DNA from: Fragum whitleyi
Lineage: Eukaryota > Mollusca > Bivalvia > Cardiida > Cardiidae
Length of the DNA stretch: 64,000 nt
Direction of reading: 5' to 3'
Assembly (NCBI GenBank): GCA_948146395.1
Contig: OX411558.1
Location: forward strand, 33,961,350-34,025,349
Below the pieces are notes generated by a model. That model was not told the DNA's origin, made no database searches, and saw only the letters and a program-made list of their open reading frames with translations. Below are positions 11,367-25,284 of the stretch, piece by piece (position 1 is the stretch's first letter; each line of letters begins with the position of its first letter). A program made the translations under genes and the position numbers.

Positions 11367-12994
11367 CTGCTTGTTGCATATTAATGAGGGGGTAGAGTTT
11401 AGTATTTACGCATGCGTGGAATAACAAATAAACCTTGACGTTTAAATGAAATAATGATCAAAATAAACCTAAGCTGGGTAGTTTATGGAAAATAAACCAT
11501 CAAAAATTTTAAAAATCCAGCATTCTGATTGGATGATAAAGTAGGACAAAGACTAATCGGCCTTCTACATGGCTATAATGGAATTTTATCCACAAAAATC
11601 GTTCTAGAAGTATAGCAAATGAACAGAAAGATCGCTGTTGGCGAAATAACGCTGCATTTATAATGCGACGTGCTTAACATACAACCAAAATTTTCCTAAA
11701 ATCGAAAATATTCTTTAAGTGTTCTTCTAATACAGCGAATACACAGGGGAGAATTGGGTTTCTATTGAAACCTTAGACAGTTCCGCAAATGAAAGGATAT
11801 GTGATGACAAATTACGTAAAGTGATAACATACCTCGTTGAAAGCTGAAAATTGTTAACTAAGCGGTGAAAATAGCGCCACTTTTTTCATGTTCAACATCA
11901 ATGGTAGTCACGCGATTCCCCGCATTGATATACAAATCATGCGGAAATTGTTCAATATCATATATGACGGAAAAATGTAATGAAATAAATCTAAGCAAAT
12001 GAAATTATGTTTTTTCAACAAAAACACATGATTTTTTGGTAGTATCGTTTAAATGTGGGTGCGGATAATACAATGAAGAGAGCAATTTTCATCTGTTTAT
12101 ACTGAAACTCTTTTTTTTTCTCTGAAAATAATTTGGAAAAAATTGGACAAATCTTTGATCTTTTATTCTTTTATTAAGTAAAAAGTTTGAATTTTCAAAA
12201 TACTTTTCGTTATATAAATTAGATCGGCATTTCCAAGAATCGAAGTGTTGGAAGCACTGGTTGTAGCTTTTTTTTCTGCTGAGTATTACGCGTCAAAAAT
12301 TAATGATATTTACGTAATTTTCAACTTATTAAATGTTTAATCCTACAGTTTTTAATTTTATATCCAATTGAATTATATTCCTGGTCCACAAATAATAAGT
12401 ACAATAATATCCGAATTCAAAATTAAACAAGAAATCCCCCTTTAGTTTAACACTGTATTACTGAATGAAGTCATAAGTATAACCGTAGTGAATAAAGAAT
12501 GCTGGAGGAATCCCTTTATATAACAAACTAGAATAGGATAGAACATTAGAAGACTCTAGAGTTTGAATCACTTTCTAAAAGTCCTTTCTAGAAAGATCTC
12601 AAATATTCTGTCTACATACATGTTTACAAAACAGTGTCAAGGGATCGGAAATTTGCCAGAATAATTCTAAAAATAGACACGGGAAAAACCATTATACATC
12701 TTACATTCATACAAGCATAACACTTTCCCCATTGAAAGACAAAAGGGTTATGAAATAAATCTTTCTTTTGGCATTATCTTTAGCATATACAATGATAATA
12801 TACTTCACACAATTGATAATATCATGATTCGCTGAAACATTTCAGCACATCTAGCATGTAAAAACAAACAATTTTTCATCAAAAGAAATGAAAAGGAGTT
12901 TTATATATGCAAACATTCATACATATATACAAAAATAATGAAATGTAACTGTTAAATTCAATTTGAGGTATTAAAGATTAGACAATTTCAAATT

Positions 12995-14077
12995 TTAGAC
13001 TCTTGACAGAGCATCTGGTATTATTTTGTCTTTTCCTTGAATGTGTCTTAAATCAAGATTAAATTCTTGAAAATTAAATTCATTAATTCTCCACCACATT
13101 AATGTCAGGTACTTACATTTAAGTTTGTGAAGAAAACTAAAGCGATTGTGATCACTGAATACAACTATAGGAGAAGCTGCTGATGTTAAATAAACTTAAA
13201 ATAATGGATTGCCAAAATCAGAGCAAGACATTCTTTTTCAATGGTGGAGTTGGTTTTCTGATGTTTGTTTAATTTTTTAGAAGAACAACACAACAATCTG
13301 GGTGATCAATACCGTCATCGTCTTCGACAGCACCAATAAACACATCATCAACAGCTAATTTGAAACATTTGTCAAAATCAGGTACTAAAAGAACTGGTGT
13401 GCTCTTAAGTATGTCTTTTAAGCGATCAAAGGTAACTGCCTTAGACAGTTTTAATCCATTCCGTTTTTCTATAACAAATTTGTTAAAGGCTCATCTACTA
13501 TAGAAAAATTCTTACAAAACTTTCTATAGTAGCCAGTCATACCAAGAAATCGCATTAGTTGCATTTTATAAGCAGGCACAGAAAACTCAGAGAAAGCATT
13601 TGGCCTTAGATTCTAAAGGTTTGACTTGACACACACGATGTCCTAAGAAAGTAACAGTAGCATGACAAAATTCTGTTTTTCCACGATTCACAATTTTGCA
13701 TCACTGAGACGGTCGAAGGATTGTTTGATTCTTTGAAGGTGGTCACTCCATGTGTCTGTGTAGGTGATGACGTCGTCGATGTATGCGCCACAGCCATCTT
13801 AGCCAGCTATAACCATATTTACAAGCCGCTGAAACGTCGCAGGAGAATTTTTCATCCCAAATGGCATAACTTTGAACTGGTACAGCCCAGTTGGAGTAGC
13901 TCCTTTAGCTCTATCAGTGAGCGGAACTTGCCAGAATCCTTTGAGAAAGTCAAATTTGGTGACATATTTAGAATTACCGACTTTGTCAATACAGTCATCG
14001 ATTCTTCGTATTGGAAAAGAGTCAATTTTTGTCACAAAGTCCACATTCTGTATGTTCCATTTGTTTTTTGAACTAAT
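12995..14077 (-). pseudogene. Ty3/gypsy RT core and RNase H relic (copy 2)
   Basis: Matches the copy 1 relic, including the stop codon (13799-13801) just upstream of the YIDD active-site block and the frameshift after DAKL. It was therefore duplicated after it had died. Confidence 0.9.
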
Positions 14078-17000
14078 ATACATGGTGAACTGTAATAGTC
14101 CATGAGTCAGAATAATTTTGTAGACCATATTTTTCTGAAAGTCCTTGGCATGTAGATTATTTTGAGACATGTGAGTAGGGCTTTTGTAAGAAACGCTTCT
14201 TTAAAGTCCCCCACAAAATTTTGAAATTGAATTCTAAAAGAGAGTCCAAAAAAATTGATGTCAAAATGACAAAAAGTTAACTTCATATACAAATATTTGT
14301 GTTGCTGATTAACTGTAGAGTCCATTTATGGATTTTATTTAAGAATCTGGTCATCTTAAGAGTCATAATAAAATACGTTACCTTTAAATTTCATAAAACC
14401 TATGAATATAGAAATAAATTGTCTATTCCTGCCTCACTGGGAATTTTGTTAACATTGCCTGTTTGATAGTCCGTGGTATATAGAAAATTTTGAGACTTGT
14501 AAGAACTCTGACAAGTGGGGCGTTTGTGAGCTGCCCCATTTGAAGGATTGGTAACAATGCTTTTCTAAAAGCTTATGCAATTTTGAAACTTGTTAGCAGT
14601 CTGGCCACTGGAGCAAATGCGAGATACGTTACTTTAAAGAAAGCAACCCATAAAATTTTCATAAAACAATTTCAGTTGTATGTCTTGTTATAGAAATTAC
14701 CTGTCAATTAGTAAAAATTAAATGATATTGTGTTTTGTTAATGATATTTGTGATTCTGGAGGTATTTGAAGCCCATTTACATTATGACTTGAAAAATATA
14801 GCTCTTACAAGCAATGCATGGGAGTAAAATATGTTAGATTTTAAATTCAATTTAATGTTTTCAAAAGCAATGTTTTATTCATCAATTCTCCACTGAATGT
14901 TTTGTTTACTTTGTTTTCTATAAGCTTCTCTCTTTTGGGATATTTTATTTTTTTATAGCTATTTGCAAAATACGTTACGCTAATGTAACCAATTTACCCA
15001 TCAATTACCATAGGCTTTTTCATATCTCATCTGATTGCATTTATTGTAAAATCCCTCATTGTATAAATCAACTATAAACTATAAATGTTTAAAGTATTTT
15101 CAAGGTATCAATATAAATTTTAATCATTTCAAGACTCATTGTGGTTTTAAAAGCGTGCAAAATACGTTACCACTTATTTATAGGTATAATTTTTATTGAG
15201 TCGCTATCATTTTTTAAGGAAATGCACTTAATTCAATGTTGAGGCAGCTTCCAAACACAATATTGAGGCAGCTTATGGTTTCTTCTATGTTTGAGGTTTT
15301 TTTTTTCTCACATTTTTAGATTAAAACACAAATTATATATATGTTACTTCTGATGATAAGAGACCGTTTTCTTACAAGTATTATATTCAAATGAATAGAA
15401 CATTGCCATGTACATTTTGATTTAGATTTAGCTATCAAAGAGAGTAATATATGTTACATCTAAAAGATCTTTTTTTTAGAAAATCAAACATAATTGCTGC
15501 TCCCAAAGGACAATAAGGGGCACATCAATTCTCTTGAACATGATTACTTTATTAGAAAGTAAAGATTTTTGTGAAACAAAGATGCTTAAAAAATGCTTTA
15601 CTTTGAACTAGATACAAACTACAAGTACTTTTTATGCAGAAAGAAACATGTCTTAGAGAGAATTTGCGCTTCTTTTATAATTTACATAGTGAAGCAATAA
15701 AAGAATTATGATAAATTGCTTAGGCAATAGGATTCCATCAATATCAAGAACTCAACCAAATACAACCCAAGACTTGATACATAAAAATAAGAATATTGAA
15801 TGATGGGTCTATAAGTCGCATGCTTTAGCTGTTTTGAGCTTTATAGGTGTTTTTGTGTAAATGGCTGGTGATTTGACATTCCTGTTTGACATTCCTGGCT
15901 GACTTTCAATATATATGTACATGAAGTTTGTGTTGAAGTAGGGAAAAGAATCGAAGAATGACCATTCTAATTAAAATACTCATGGTTCTTCGGCATAACT
16001 CTTAAATTTTTCTCATGTACAAGACTCTTCTAATAACTAATTAGTTTTATTCTAACCACTTGGCAAACGTTCCAGACAAACAATTGGAAAACATGCAGTA
16101 AAACAAAAAAAAATCCATCTTAATCAAAGAGAAACAATAATTTTGATTTAAATGGCTACAGTATTGACACTGTAGTGCATTTACGATAATTGCAACTTGT
16201 TTCATACAAATGGTACCATACGTTACTAGATAATGACCATCAGTATTCTGATTCAAAACATTTATAGGCAACGAAAAAACCAATGCATGAAAAGTAGAGA
16301 TAAATGATAAACTTGTTTAAGTGACTAGGTAATTTTGAAAAAAGTTTCAATTGATTAATTTTTTTAGCTGTCATGCTGCATTGTATGATAGATAGATGTG
16401 TAAGCACTGAACAGATATATCCCTATGATGAAATTAAACAACAGGTATAGTACAACACAAAGTACATATCCGTATCTATTTAAAAGCCAGTATGTTTATT
16501 GAATATTTCAAGGTATTTCCATTTCAGCAATTGGATATACATGTACAAATGATTTGGCTATTTCAAAATTATGATCTCAAATCTTGTTATCAAATTTTTA
16601 ACTTTGTGAGTTGGGATACTACTAATGATACTAACTTTAATTTGTTTGATTTATCGTTTACATTAAAAGACAATATGTAAATACTAGCATTAAATAAGAA
16701 TTTTCTTCTTGGCTGTTCAAAGATATAACAATGACATCTCAATTTAGGTCTAAATTTTAATACTTTGATCTTTTGTTGGTCACCAATTTGCTTTCAGTAC
16801 CGAAGCATTTACTAAGATACAGAACTGAGAGCTATAAATCTTAGGAATTTTCACCCTTATTGATGTAAAATAAAACAGTTAAAACGGGTTTTGGTAAAAT
16901 ATTTTGAGGTAACGTATGTTACAACATTCCTTTAGAGACAAAAGCATTTGTTGTTATAAAGATATCAGTTATAAATGATATTCTTGTTTTATTATGCATG

Positions 17001-17557
17001 ATCAGAGTAGTAAATTGTACCTACCATTCTCCTTTCTTTTTATGAACTGCATATGAAATTACATTGTATAAAGGGTTTGAAAGGACATGCGCTCAAATCT
17101 TTTAATTTCTACGTATAAAACACGTAATATGCAGGCCAAAATGAACTATGTAAATATGAATTCATCATATTATCGTGTGAACTTTGCCAACAAATGTTGA
17201 CTATTTTTGGCGCCCAAATAATTTTGTAATTGTAACGTATATTTCACGTATTTTCCTGAATCAGACAGGATTCTGTGGATGTTTTATCACTCATGCTCAA
17301 GAATCATGTATGAGAAAGTAATAAAAATCGCAATTTGCCCAAAAAAATTTCACAAAATGGGAGCAAAATGTAGCATTTAATAAGAATCTAGGGTGGGTTA
17401 TTTCAAAGTTACGTATCTTACAAAAGCCCCACTCGCCAGAGTGCTAACATGTCTTTAAATGTTGCTTGTACATGTACCTTTCTGAAAATCATAGTGTACA
17501 AAATTCCCCCCGGGGGGGGGGGGGAACAGGGGTCCCAGTAGCCCATAGTCTATAATT
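14078..17557. mobile_element. Insertion splitting RT (copy 2)
   Basis: Equivalent to 3761-7240 with only scattered base changes (for example near 15013 and 16798) and a different length of the homopolymer run at 17505-17524. Confidence 0.72.
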
Positions 17558-17897
17558 ACTTTGGCTGGGTTCAATGAAATCATGCTCAAATAAGTAATTC
17601 ACTTCATCTTGAAGGGATTTTTGTTTCACTGGATTCATTCTATAAGGATGCTGTTTTATTGGTAGAGAATGACAATGACATCATGATATATTTTATAAGT
17701 TTAAGGATTTAAGGAATCAAGCGTTCATATTCATTAATCAACTGTTTCAGCTCTTCTCGTTGAGATGGCTCCAAATGTCCTAGTTTGAGGTCAAGATTCT
17801 TGAGTATTTCAGAGTTCTCAAGTTTAGGTGGACCAGGAACAGATTTTTCACTAAAGTCTGAACTAACTTCTGATTCTATCACTTTTGATTCTTGTTT
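17558..17897 (-). pseudogene. RT N-terminus and linker (copy 2)
   Basis: As in copy 1. One single-base change (17588) turns the LLEHD of copy 1 into LFEHD. Confidence 0.82.
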
Positions 17898-17955
17898 ACA
17901 TCTGTTACTGGTTTTGAAATAGAGTTATCTCTGTCAAAACACTTTTTTAACATGT

Positions 17956-19217
17956 TCACATGACACATTTAGTAATTTTCACGCCTTCCAGGAGTATTGA
18001 TAAATAATTCAAATCATTTGTTTTCTTAGTATACAGGCCATAATATCTTGCCTGTAAGGGTCGGCCAGGTATTGGTAAAAGAGCAAGGACTAGCAACCTC
18101 ACATGCCCTAGATAGTTTAATTTTAAAGTCAGAAACATATTGTAACAAGTTCAAGAGTGATTCAATATCAGCAAGAAATTTCTTTTTTAAGAGTGTTAAT
18201 GGCCCACGAACAGAATGACCACAAAGTAACTCAGAGGGGCTAAAGCCAAGAGATTCTTGAACAGATTCTCTGACTGCAAATAAAAGTAAATGAATACCTT
18301 CATCCCAATTTTTCTCAGTATCAAAACAATATGACCTCATCATAATATTCTTCAGGGTCTGATGAAATCTTTCTAAAGCACCTTGACTCTCCGGGTGATG
18401 ACCGATATTGCTCGATACCAAATTCATGCATAACTTGCTGGAATATGCCTGACATGAAGTTTGTTCGTTGATCAGACTGAACTGATTTTTGAAGGCCAAC
18501 AAAAGAAAAGAATTGCCTAAATGTTTATTATAGAAATTACTTCTGGAAACACATATTCAGAACCTGGCTTAGTTTTCGGTAAAGGACCAACGCAGTCTAT
18601 AATTATCCGACTGAAAGAGTCATCGAAAGCTGGAATGGGTTATAACCTTGCTTTTGGAATAGATTGGTTAGGTTCCCCTACCATTTGACAAATGTTGCAA
18701 TTTTTACAATATTTGGAAACGTCCGATTTAAGTCCTGGCTAAAAAATGAATCTTTATCTTGTGATAAGTCTTGTTTACACCTAAATAACCAGACATTGGG
18801 CTTTTATGGGCTATACTTAGTATTTCATGGCGATATGACTTTGGAACAACAATTTGATGTAAACAGCCCAATCATCATCAGCCGGGACATCATATGGTCG
18901 CCAATTTCTCATCAGAATAACATTATTTTTATAGTAACAAACATGATTCTAAGACATTTCTTTTACGGGTAGTGCCCTATCAGTTACTTTTGAAATCTCA
19001 GTGTCATTTTGCTGTTCCTGGATTAGCCGTGACATTGAATGCGTATCATGACCTTGATCATTTGACCTTGAAAATGACTGACAAAATTTTGACGAGTCTG
19101 TCTGAGTATCAGGCAGACTAAGATAAAGACTTTTTAATCTCGTCATTGAAATATTGACCAACAAAAGTATCCGTTAAAGGTGGCAATGGACAGCGGCCTC
19201 CCGACTCTATAAACCGG
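17956..19217 (-). pseudogene. Ty3/gypsy integrase relic (copy 2)
   Basis: The fullest integrase copy. It keeps the zinc-finger segment lost in copy 1: SGYLGVNKTYHKIKIHFL and, after a frameshift, SKYCKNCNICQM supply the His-His-Cys-Cys ligands. The catalytic core and C-terminal domain follow as in copy 1. The frame at 18026-18502 is the longest uninterrupted stretch (158 codons). The plus-strand open frame at 18664-18972 is only its antisense shadow. Confidence 0.9.
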
Positions 19218-20161
19218 AAGTTGGGTTTCGTTCATTATACGGCACTTTTTGCGCGTTTTTACAAAAGACCGGTTTTTGAAAGATTCTACTTAATTATATG
19301 CAAATAACGTAGAATAATGATGATAAAACTTCATAATTGAGCTTCTTTTCATCATTTGATATTAATTGAATGACTGGATCATTAAAAATAACAATAAAAC
19401 TGCGTTAAAACCGTCATTCGATTAGGGGGGACACTATGACATACTGAGAGAACGTGTGAGCGACATAAAAAAAAGGTTATTGTGAAAGACATTTTTCCCC
19501 ATTTTTTTCCTTGGACTTAAATTATCATGGATATTTTTTCATATTTAAATAAAATAGTATTCGGATAACACATAATCCGAATAGTTGGTTACTTATTTAA
19601 TTGATTTTGAGCTACGAAACCAGACACTTCTAATTAGAGTTCAGTGCTGATGTCACTTGTTTTGTATTACTTTGAAGATTCTTGTGAAACTATTTGACCC
19701 TTTTAATACTGCAGTATAAAATGCTAAATATACAGAGATATTAATCGAAAAAGAAGTCCCAAAATTTGTGCGTTGAATAATATGTTTCATAATAAACTCT
19801 CAATTATGTACTTGAATACTTGTTTTTATAACTAATCATAAATACATTTGTAGTTTGAAAGCAAAATATTAAGCGGATTAATGCAAAATTGACTTTATTG
19901 TCATGCGTAAAAGGAAGAGTATCCGAACATTTAAGAAACGATTTTGAATATCATAGGCTCTAAAAATCCACCAATTTTAATGTAAATTACAGCCTAGAGA
20001 ACATTCTTACTGTAATCAGAAAAGGAATCTTCCATAACTTGTCAATATGATATATTCTTTCGTTAGCTAAATAAGCTTAAACTGTATTCCAGTTGTCATA
20101 TTGATGACGTTATATATGGACCCAGACACGGATCTGAGATGGGCGACCTTTTTCAAAATAA

Positions 20162-20306
20162 TACCCATTCTCTGTAACGACTTAAACTATTTTGGCACAC
20201 ATGGTCTCCGATTTTGATAAAATTTCATATACAAGGAGGGAATAATGAAAGGAGAAGAAATTGACCAAAAAATGTTTTTAGATCATCTGGTTACCACGCT
20301 CCACGA
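20162..20306 (+). mobile_element. Left-end fragment of the TTAA-type MITE (at the copy 2-3 junction)
   Basis: Same fragment as at 9745-9890, here with CTGGTTACCACGC, one base closer to the intact X-box of the element at 58744-59771. Confidence 0.82.
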
Positions 20307-20710
20307 TTTATTTATTTATTTGTTTTTTTTATTATTACTTTTTGCAAGAACACATTTCCTTGTCTCAGTGTGTTAATTACGATATGATGGTAATAATGTT
20401 TTATACAAATAAATTTATATAATATATATATATGGTATCTAATTAATTTACTATTTAATCAACAGATTCTCACATTTTTTTTTTCTATTTTTTAACAAGA
20501 TAAACAAGATATATATATATATGGATTGTCCAACAAACTTTCCCATCGTCCTCATCAACAAGATTGTTTCTACCCGCTTTGTCTGTCAAAGCTTAAAGAT
20601 CTAGCACTTTAACCGTGTTAAACATAATGTACAAAGAGATTTAGCGTGTCTGACACCGCGTGTGTCTAACATCATTTTCGTGAATACGCTTAAACAAGAT
20701 ATAAGTAATA

Positions 20711-20770
20711 GTTAAACGCTAATAATTGAAAATTAAACGATTTAAACAGCCGAAAGGAGGGAGCGTAGCG
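20711..20770. repeat. Junction hairpin, right arm deleted (copy 3)
   Basis: The left arm is intact at 20711-20751. The sequence then jumps from the loop GAGCGTAGCG straight to TTTAACTGAC. The 44 missing bases lie between two TAGCG pentamers in the intact version, so a microhomology deletion removed the loop end and nearly all of the right arm. This copy can no longer fold. Confidence 0.92.
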
Positions 20771-20949
20771 TTTAACTGACTTAGTCTTTTTCCCGCGCTT
20801 AATATTATTGACAGCACTTCGCTCGATTTACACGGGATAAGTCGGTTGAATTTATTAAAAAGTGAATATGGTGTTGTTGAAATATCCACATAAATACCGA
20901 GGCTTTCTAAAGAGCTTTTACCGACGATAAAAGACGCAGTATTGTCTGT

Positions 20950-21210
20950 TTATATTGACCTGACAATAACCTCCGCTCTGTAGATGAACGAATATACGAT
21001 AAGTGTCCACTCTGTATTATAATAACGATTTACGGCATCAGATGTCATTAAAAGATTGTATGTTAAATTTGAATAAATGTGCCAGTAATTGTTTTCAACA
21101 AATTTGTTCATATATGACACCAACTCAAATATTGTCATTGTCAGAGAAGGGCCTACTATAGGTGTATTCTCAAAACTGAGCTCTGACGTAGGTGCCGAGT
21201 CCATTACCAT
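20950..21210 (-). other. Short open frame, possible captured receptor exon (copy 3)
   Basis: The same frame with one extra codon (MNKFVENN instead of MNKVENN), caused by a clean 3-base length difference. The frame is otherwise unchanged although copy 3 is damaged by indels elsewhere. The extra Phe fits a receptor-like reading slightly better, so the 3-base loss may be derived in copies 1-2. Confidence 0.33.
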
Positions 21211-22572
21211 GGGTATATCGGCTATATCTAAGCATCATATGATAGGAATTTAACCTGATCCCGCCACTCTTATTTTGAAAGTACATGTAGTGAATAAAAC
21301 TTGCGATAACAGACTAGCAATAACTTTCCCTTGAAAGATAAATTGTTACTTTTTTAATGATTTATCTAAACCTGTTATATCTATTTCGCAAATATGGTGC
21401 GGTAATCTAACGGTTAAAAGTAGATTTTACGGCTCACCTCACAAAATCTACCTATGGTATACTAATCATTACACATAGACATAGATAGACTAATAGACTA
21501 ATCGGCCTTCTACATGGCTATAATGGAATTTTATCCACAAAAATCGTTCTAGAAGTATAGCAAATGAACAGAAAGATCGCTGTTGGCGAAATAACGCTGC
21601 ATTTATAATGCGACGTGCTTAACATACAACCAAAATTTTCCTAAAATCGAAAATATTCTTTAAGTGTTCTTCTAATACAGCGAATACACAGGGGAGAATT
21701 GGGTTTCTATTGAAACCTTAGACAGTTCCGCAAATGAAAGGATATGTGATGACAAATTACGTAAAGTGATAACATACCTCGTTGAAAGCTGAAAATTGTT
21801 AACAAAGCGGTGAAAATAGCGCCATTTTTTTCATGTTCAACATCAATGGTAGTCACGCGATTCCCCGCATTGATATACAAATCATGCGGAAATTGTTCAA
21901 TATCATATATGACGGAAAAATGTAATGAAATAAATCTAAGCAAATGAAATTATGTTTTTTCAACAAAAACACATGATTTTTTGGAAGTATCGTTTAAATG
22001 TGGGTGCGGATAATACAATGAAGAGAGCAATTTTCATCTGTTTATACTCTTTTTTTTTTTCTCTGAAAATAATTTGGAAAAAAATGGACAAATCTTTGAT
22101 CTTTTATTCTTTTATTAAGTAAAAAGTTTGAATTTTCAAAATACTTTTCGTTATATAAATTAGATCGGCATTTCCAAGAATCGAAGTGTTGGAAGCACTG
22201 GTTGTAGCTTTTTTTTCTGCTGAGTATTACGCGTCAAAAATTAATGATATTTACGTAATTTTCAACTTATTAAATGTTTAATCCTACAGTTTTTAATTTT
22301 ATATCCAATTGAATTATATTCCTGGTCCACAAATAATAAGTACAATAATATCCGAATTCAAAATTAAACAAGAAATCCCCCTTTAGTTTAACACTGTATT
22401 ACTGAATGAAGTCATAAGTATAACCGTAGTGAATAAAGAATGCTGGAGGAATCCCTTTATATAACAAACTAGAATATATATATATATGCAAACATTCATA
22501 CATATATACAAAAATAATTAAATGTAACTGTAAATTCAATTTGAGGTATTAAAGATTAGAGAATTTCAAATT

Positions 22573-23640
22573 TTAGACTCTTGACAGAGCATCTGGTATA
22601 ATTTTGTCTTTTCCTTTAATGTGTCTTAAATCAAGATTAAATTCTTGAAGTGACAAACTCCACCACATTAATGTCTGGTACTTACATTTAAGTTTGTGAA
22701 GAAAACTAAAGCGATTGTGATCACTGAATACAACTATAGGAGAAGCTGCTGATGTTAAATAAACTTAAAATAATGGATTGCCAAAATCAGAGCAAGACAT
22801 TCTTTTTCAATGGTGGAGTTGGTTTTCTGATGTTTGTTTAATTTTTTAGAAGAACAACACAACAATCTGGGTGATCAATACCGTCATCGTCTTCGACAGC
22901 ACCAATAAACACATCATCAACAGCTAATTTGAAACATTTGTCAAAATCAGGTGCTAAAAGAACTGGTGTGCTCTTAAGTATGTCTTTTAAGCGATCAAAG
23001 GTAACTGCCTTAGGCAGTTTTAATCCATTCCGTTTTTCTATAACAAATTTGTTAAAGGCTCATCTACTATAGAAAAATTCTTACAAAACTTTCTATAGTA
23101 GCCAGTCATACCAAGAAATCGCATTAGTTGCATTATTTTAAGCAGGCACAGAAAACTCAGAGATAGCATTTGGCCTTAGATTCTAAAGGTTTGACTTGAC
23201 ACACACGATGTCCTAAGAAAGTAACAGTAGCATGACAAAATTCTGTTTTTCCACGATTCACAATTTTGCATCACTGAGACGGTCGAAGGATTGTTTGATT
23301 CTTTGAAGGTGGTCACTCCATGTGTCTGTGTAGGTGATGACGTCGTCGATGTATGCGCCACAGCCATCATAGCCAGCTATAACCATATTTACAAGCCGCT
23401 GAAACGTCGCAGGAGAATTTTTCATCCCAAATGGCATAACTTTGAACTGGTACAGCCCAGTTGGAGTAGCTCCTTTAGCTCTATCAGTGAGCGGAACTTG
23501 CCAGAATCCTTTGAGAAAGTCAAATTTGGTGACATATTTAGAATTACCGACTTTGTCAATACAGTCATCGATTCTTCGTATTGGAAAAGAGTCAATTTTT
23601 GTCACAAAGTTCACATTCTGTATGTTCCATTTGTTTTTTG
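22573..23640 (-). pseudogene. Ty3/gypsy RT core and RNase H relic (copy 3)
   Basis: The best preserved RT core in the array. One frame runs from 23740 to 23258 through the FPIRRIDDCID, WQVPLTDRAK, MPFGMKNSPATFQRL and GAYIDDVITY blocks and ends at SDAKL, because Tyr is kept at 23369-23371 where copies 1-2 have a stop. Residues between TDRAK and GLYQF look altered or missing relative to the usual family pattern. The downstream frameshift into the thumb and the multiple stops in RNase H are shared with the other copies. Confidence 0.9.
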
Positions 23641-24216
23641 AACATATATACAAGTTGAACTGTAATAGTCCATGAGTCAGAATAATTTTGTAGACCATAT
23701 TTTTCTGAAAGTCCTTGGCATGTAGATTATTTTGAGACATGTGAGTAGGGCTTTTGTAAGATACGCTTCTTTAAAGTAGCACACCCCACAAAATTTTGAA
23801 AATGAATTCTAAAAGAGAGTCAAAAAAATTGATGTCAAAATGACAAAAAGTTAACTTCATATACAAATATTTGTGTTGCTGATTAACTGTAGAGTCCATT
23901 TATGGATTTTATTTAAGAATCTGGTCATCTTAAGAGTCATAATAAAATACGTTACCTTTAAATTTCATAAAACCTATGAATATAGAAATAAATTGTCTAT
24001 TCCTGCCTCACTGGGAATTTTGTTAACATTGCCTGTTTGATAGTCCGTGGTATATAGAAAATTTTGAGACTTGTAAGAACTCTGACAAGTGGGGCGTTTG
24101 TGAGCTGCCCCATTTGAAGGATTGGTAACAATGCTTTTCTAAAAGCTTATGCAATTTTGAAACTTGTTAGCAGGCTGGCCAATGCGAGATACGTTACTTT
24201 AAAGAAAGCAACCCAT

Positions 24217-24956
24217 AAAATTTTCATAAAACAATTTCAGTTGTATGTCTTGTTATAGAAATTACCTGTCAATTAGTAAAAATTAATTGATATTGTGTTT
24301 TGTTAATGATATTTGTGATTCTGGAGGTATTTGAAGCCCATTTACATTATGACTTGAAAAATATAGCTCTTACAAGCAATGCATGGGAGTAAAATATGTT
24401 AGATTTTAAATTCAATTTAATGTTTTCAAAAGCAATGTTTTATTCATCAATTCTCCACTGAATGTTTTGTTTACTTTGTTTTCTATAAGCTTCTCTTCTT
24501 TGGGATATTTTATTTTTTTATAGCTATTTGCAAAATACGTTACGCTAATGTAACCAATTTACCCATCAATTACCATAGGCTTATAGAAAATTTTCATAAA
24601 ACAATTTCAGTTGTATGTCTTGTTATAGAAATTACCTGTCAATTAGTAAAAATTAATTGATATTGTGTTTTGTTAATGATATTTGTGATTCTGGAGGTAT
24701 TTGAAGCCCATTTACATTATGACTTGAAAAATATAGCTCTTACAAGCAATGCATGGGAGTAAAATATGTTAGATTTTAAATTCAATTTAATGTTTTCAAA
24801 AGCAATGTTTTATTCATCAATTCTCCACTGAATGTTTTGTTTACTTTGTTTTCTATAAGCTTCTCTTCTTTGGGATATTTTATTTTTTTATAGCTATTTG
24901 CAAAATACGTTACGCTAATGTAACCAATTTACCCATCAATTACCATAGGCTTTTTC
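24217..24956 (+). repeat. 370-bp tandem duplication inside copy 3
   Basis: The block starting AAAATTTTCATAAAACAATT at 24217 is repeated from 24587 with no differences I can see. Copies 1-2 have a single version, so this is a private recent event in copy 3. Confidence 0.93.
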
Positions 24957-25284
24957 ATATCTCATCTGATTGCATTTATTGTAAAATCCCTCATTGTCTA
25001 AATCAACTATAAACTATAAATGTTTAAAGTATTTTCAAGGTATCAATATAAATTTTAATCATTTCAAGACTCATTGTGGTTTTAAAAGCGTGCAAAATAC
25101 GTTACCACTTAATTTTTATTGAGCCGCTATCATTTTTTAAGGAAATGCACTTAATTCAATGTTGAGACACAATGTTGAGGCAGCTTATGGTTTCTTCTAT
25201 GTTTGAGGTTTATTTTTCTCACATTTTTAGATTAAAACACAAATTATATATATGTTACTTCTGATGATAAGAGACCGTTTTCTT

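Larger units (their letters stand above)
9019..19436. repeat. Tandem array copy 2 (complete unit)
   Basis: The only complete unit in the window, about 10.4 kb. In plus-strand order it holds 1.3 kb of non-coding sequence, the junction hairpin (10294-10403), 2.6 kb with two short open frames, the RNase H and RT relics (12995-14077), the insertion in RT (14078-17557), the RT N-terminus and linker (17558-17897), and the integrase relic (17956-19217). It shares with copy 1 a nonsense change just before the RT active site that copy 3 lacks, so copies 1 and 2 are each other's closest relatives. Confidence 0.95.

Noticed and set aside
18664..18972. 102-codon plus-strand frame in copy 2 (and 27553-27852 in copy 3)
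   Set aside because: Antisense of the integrase zinc-finger and N-terminal region.
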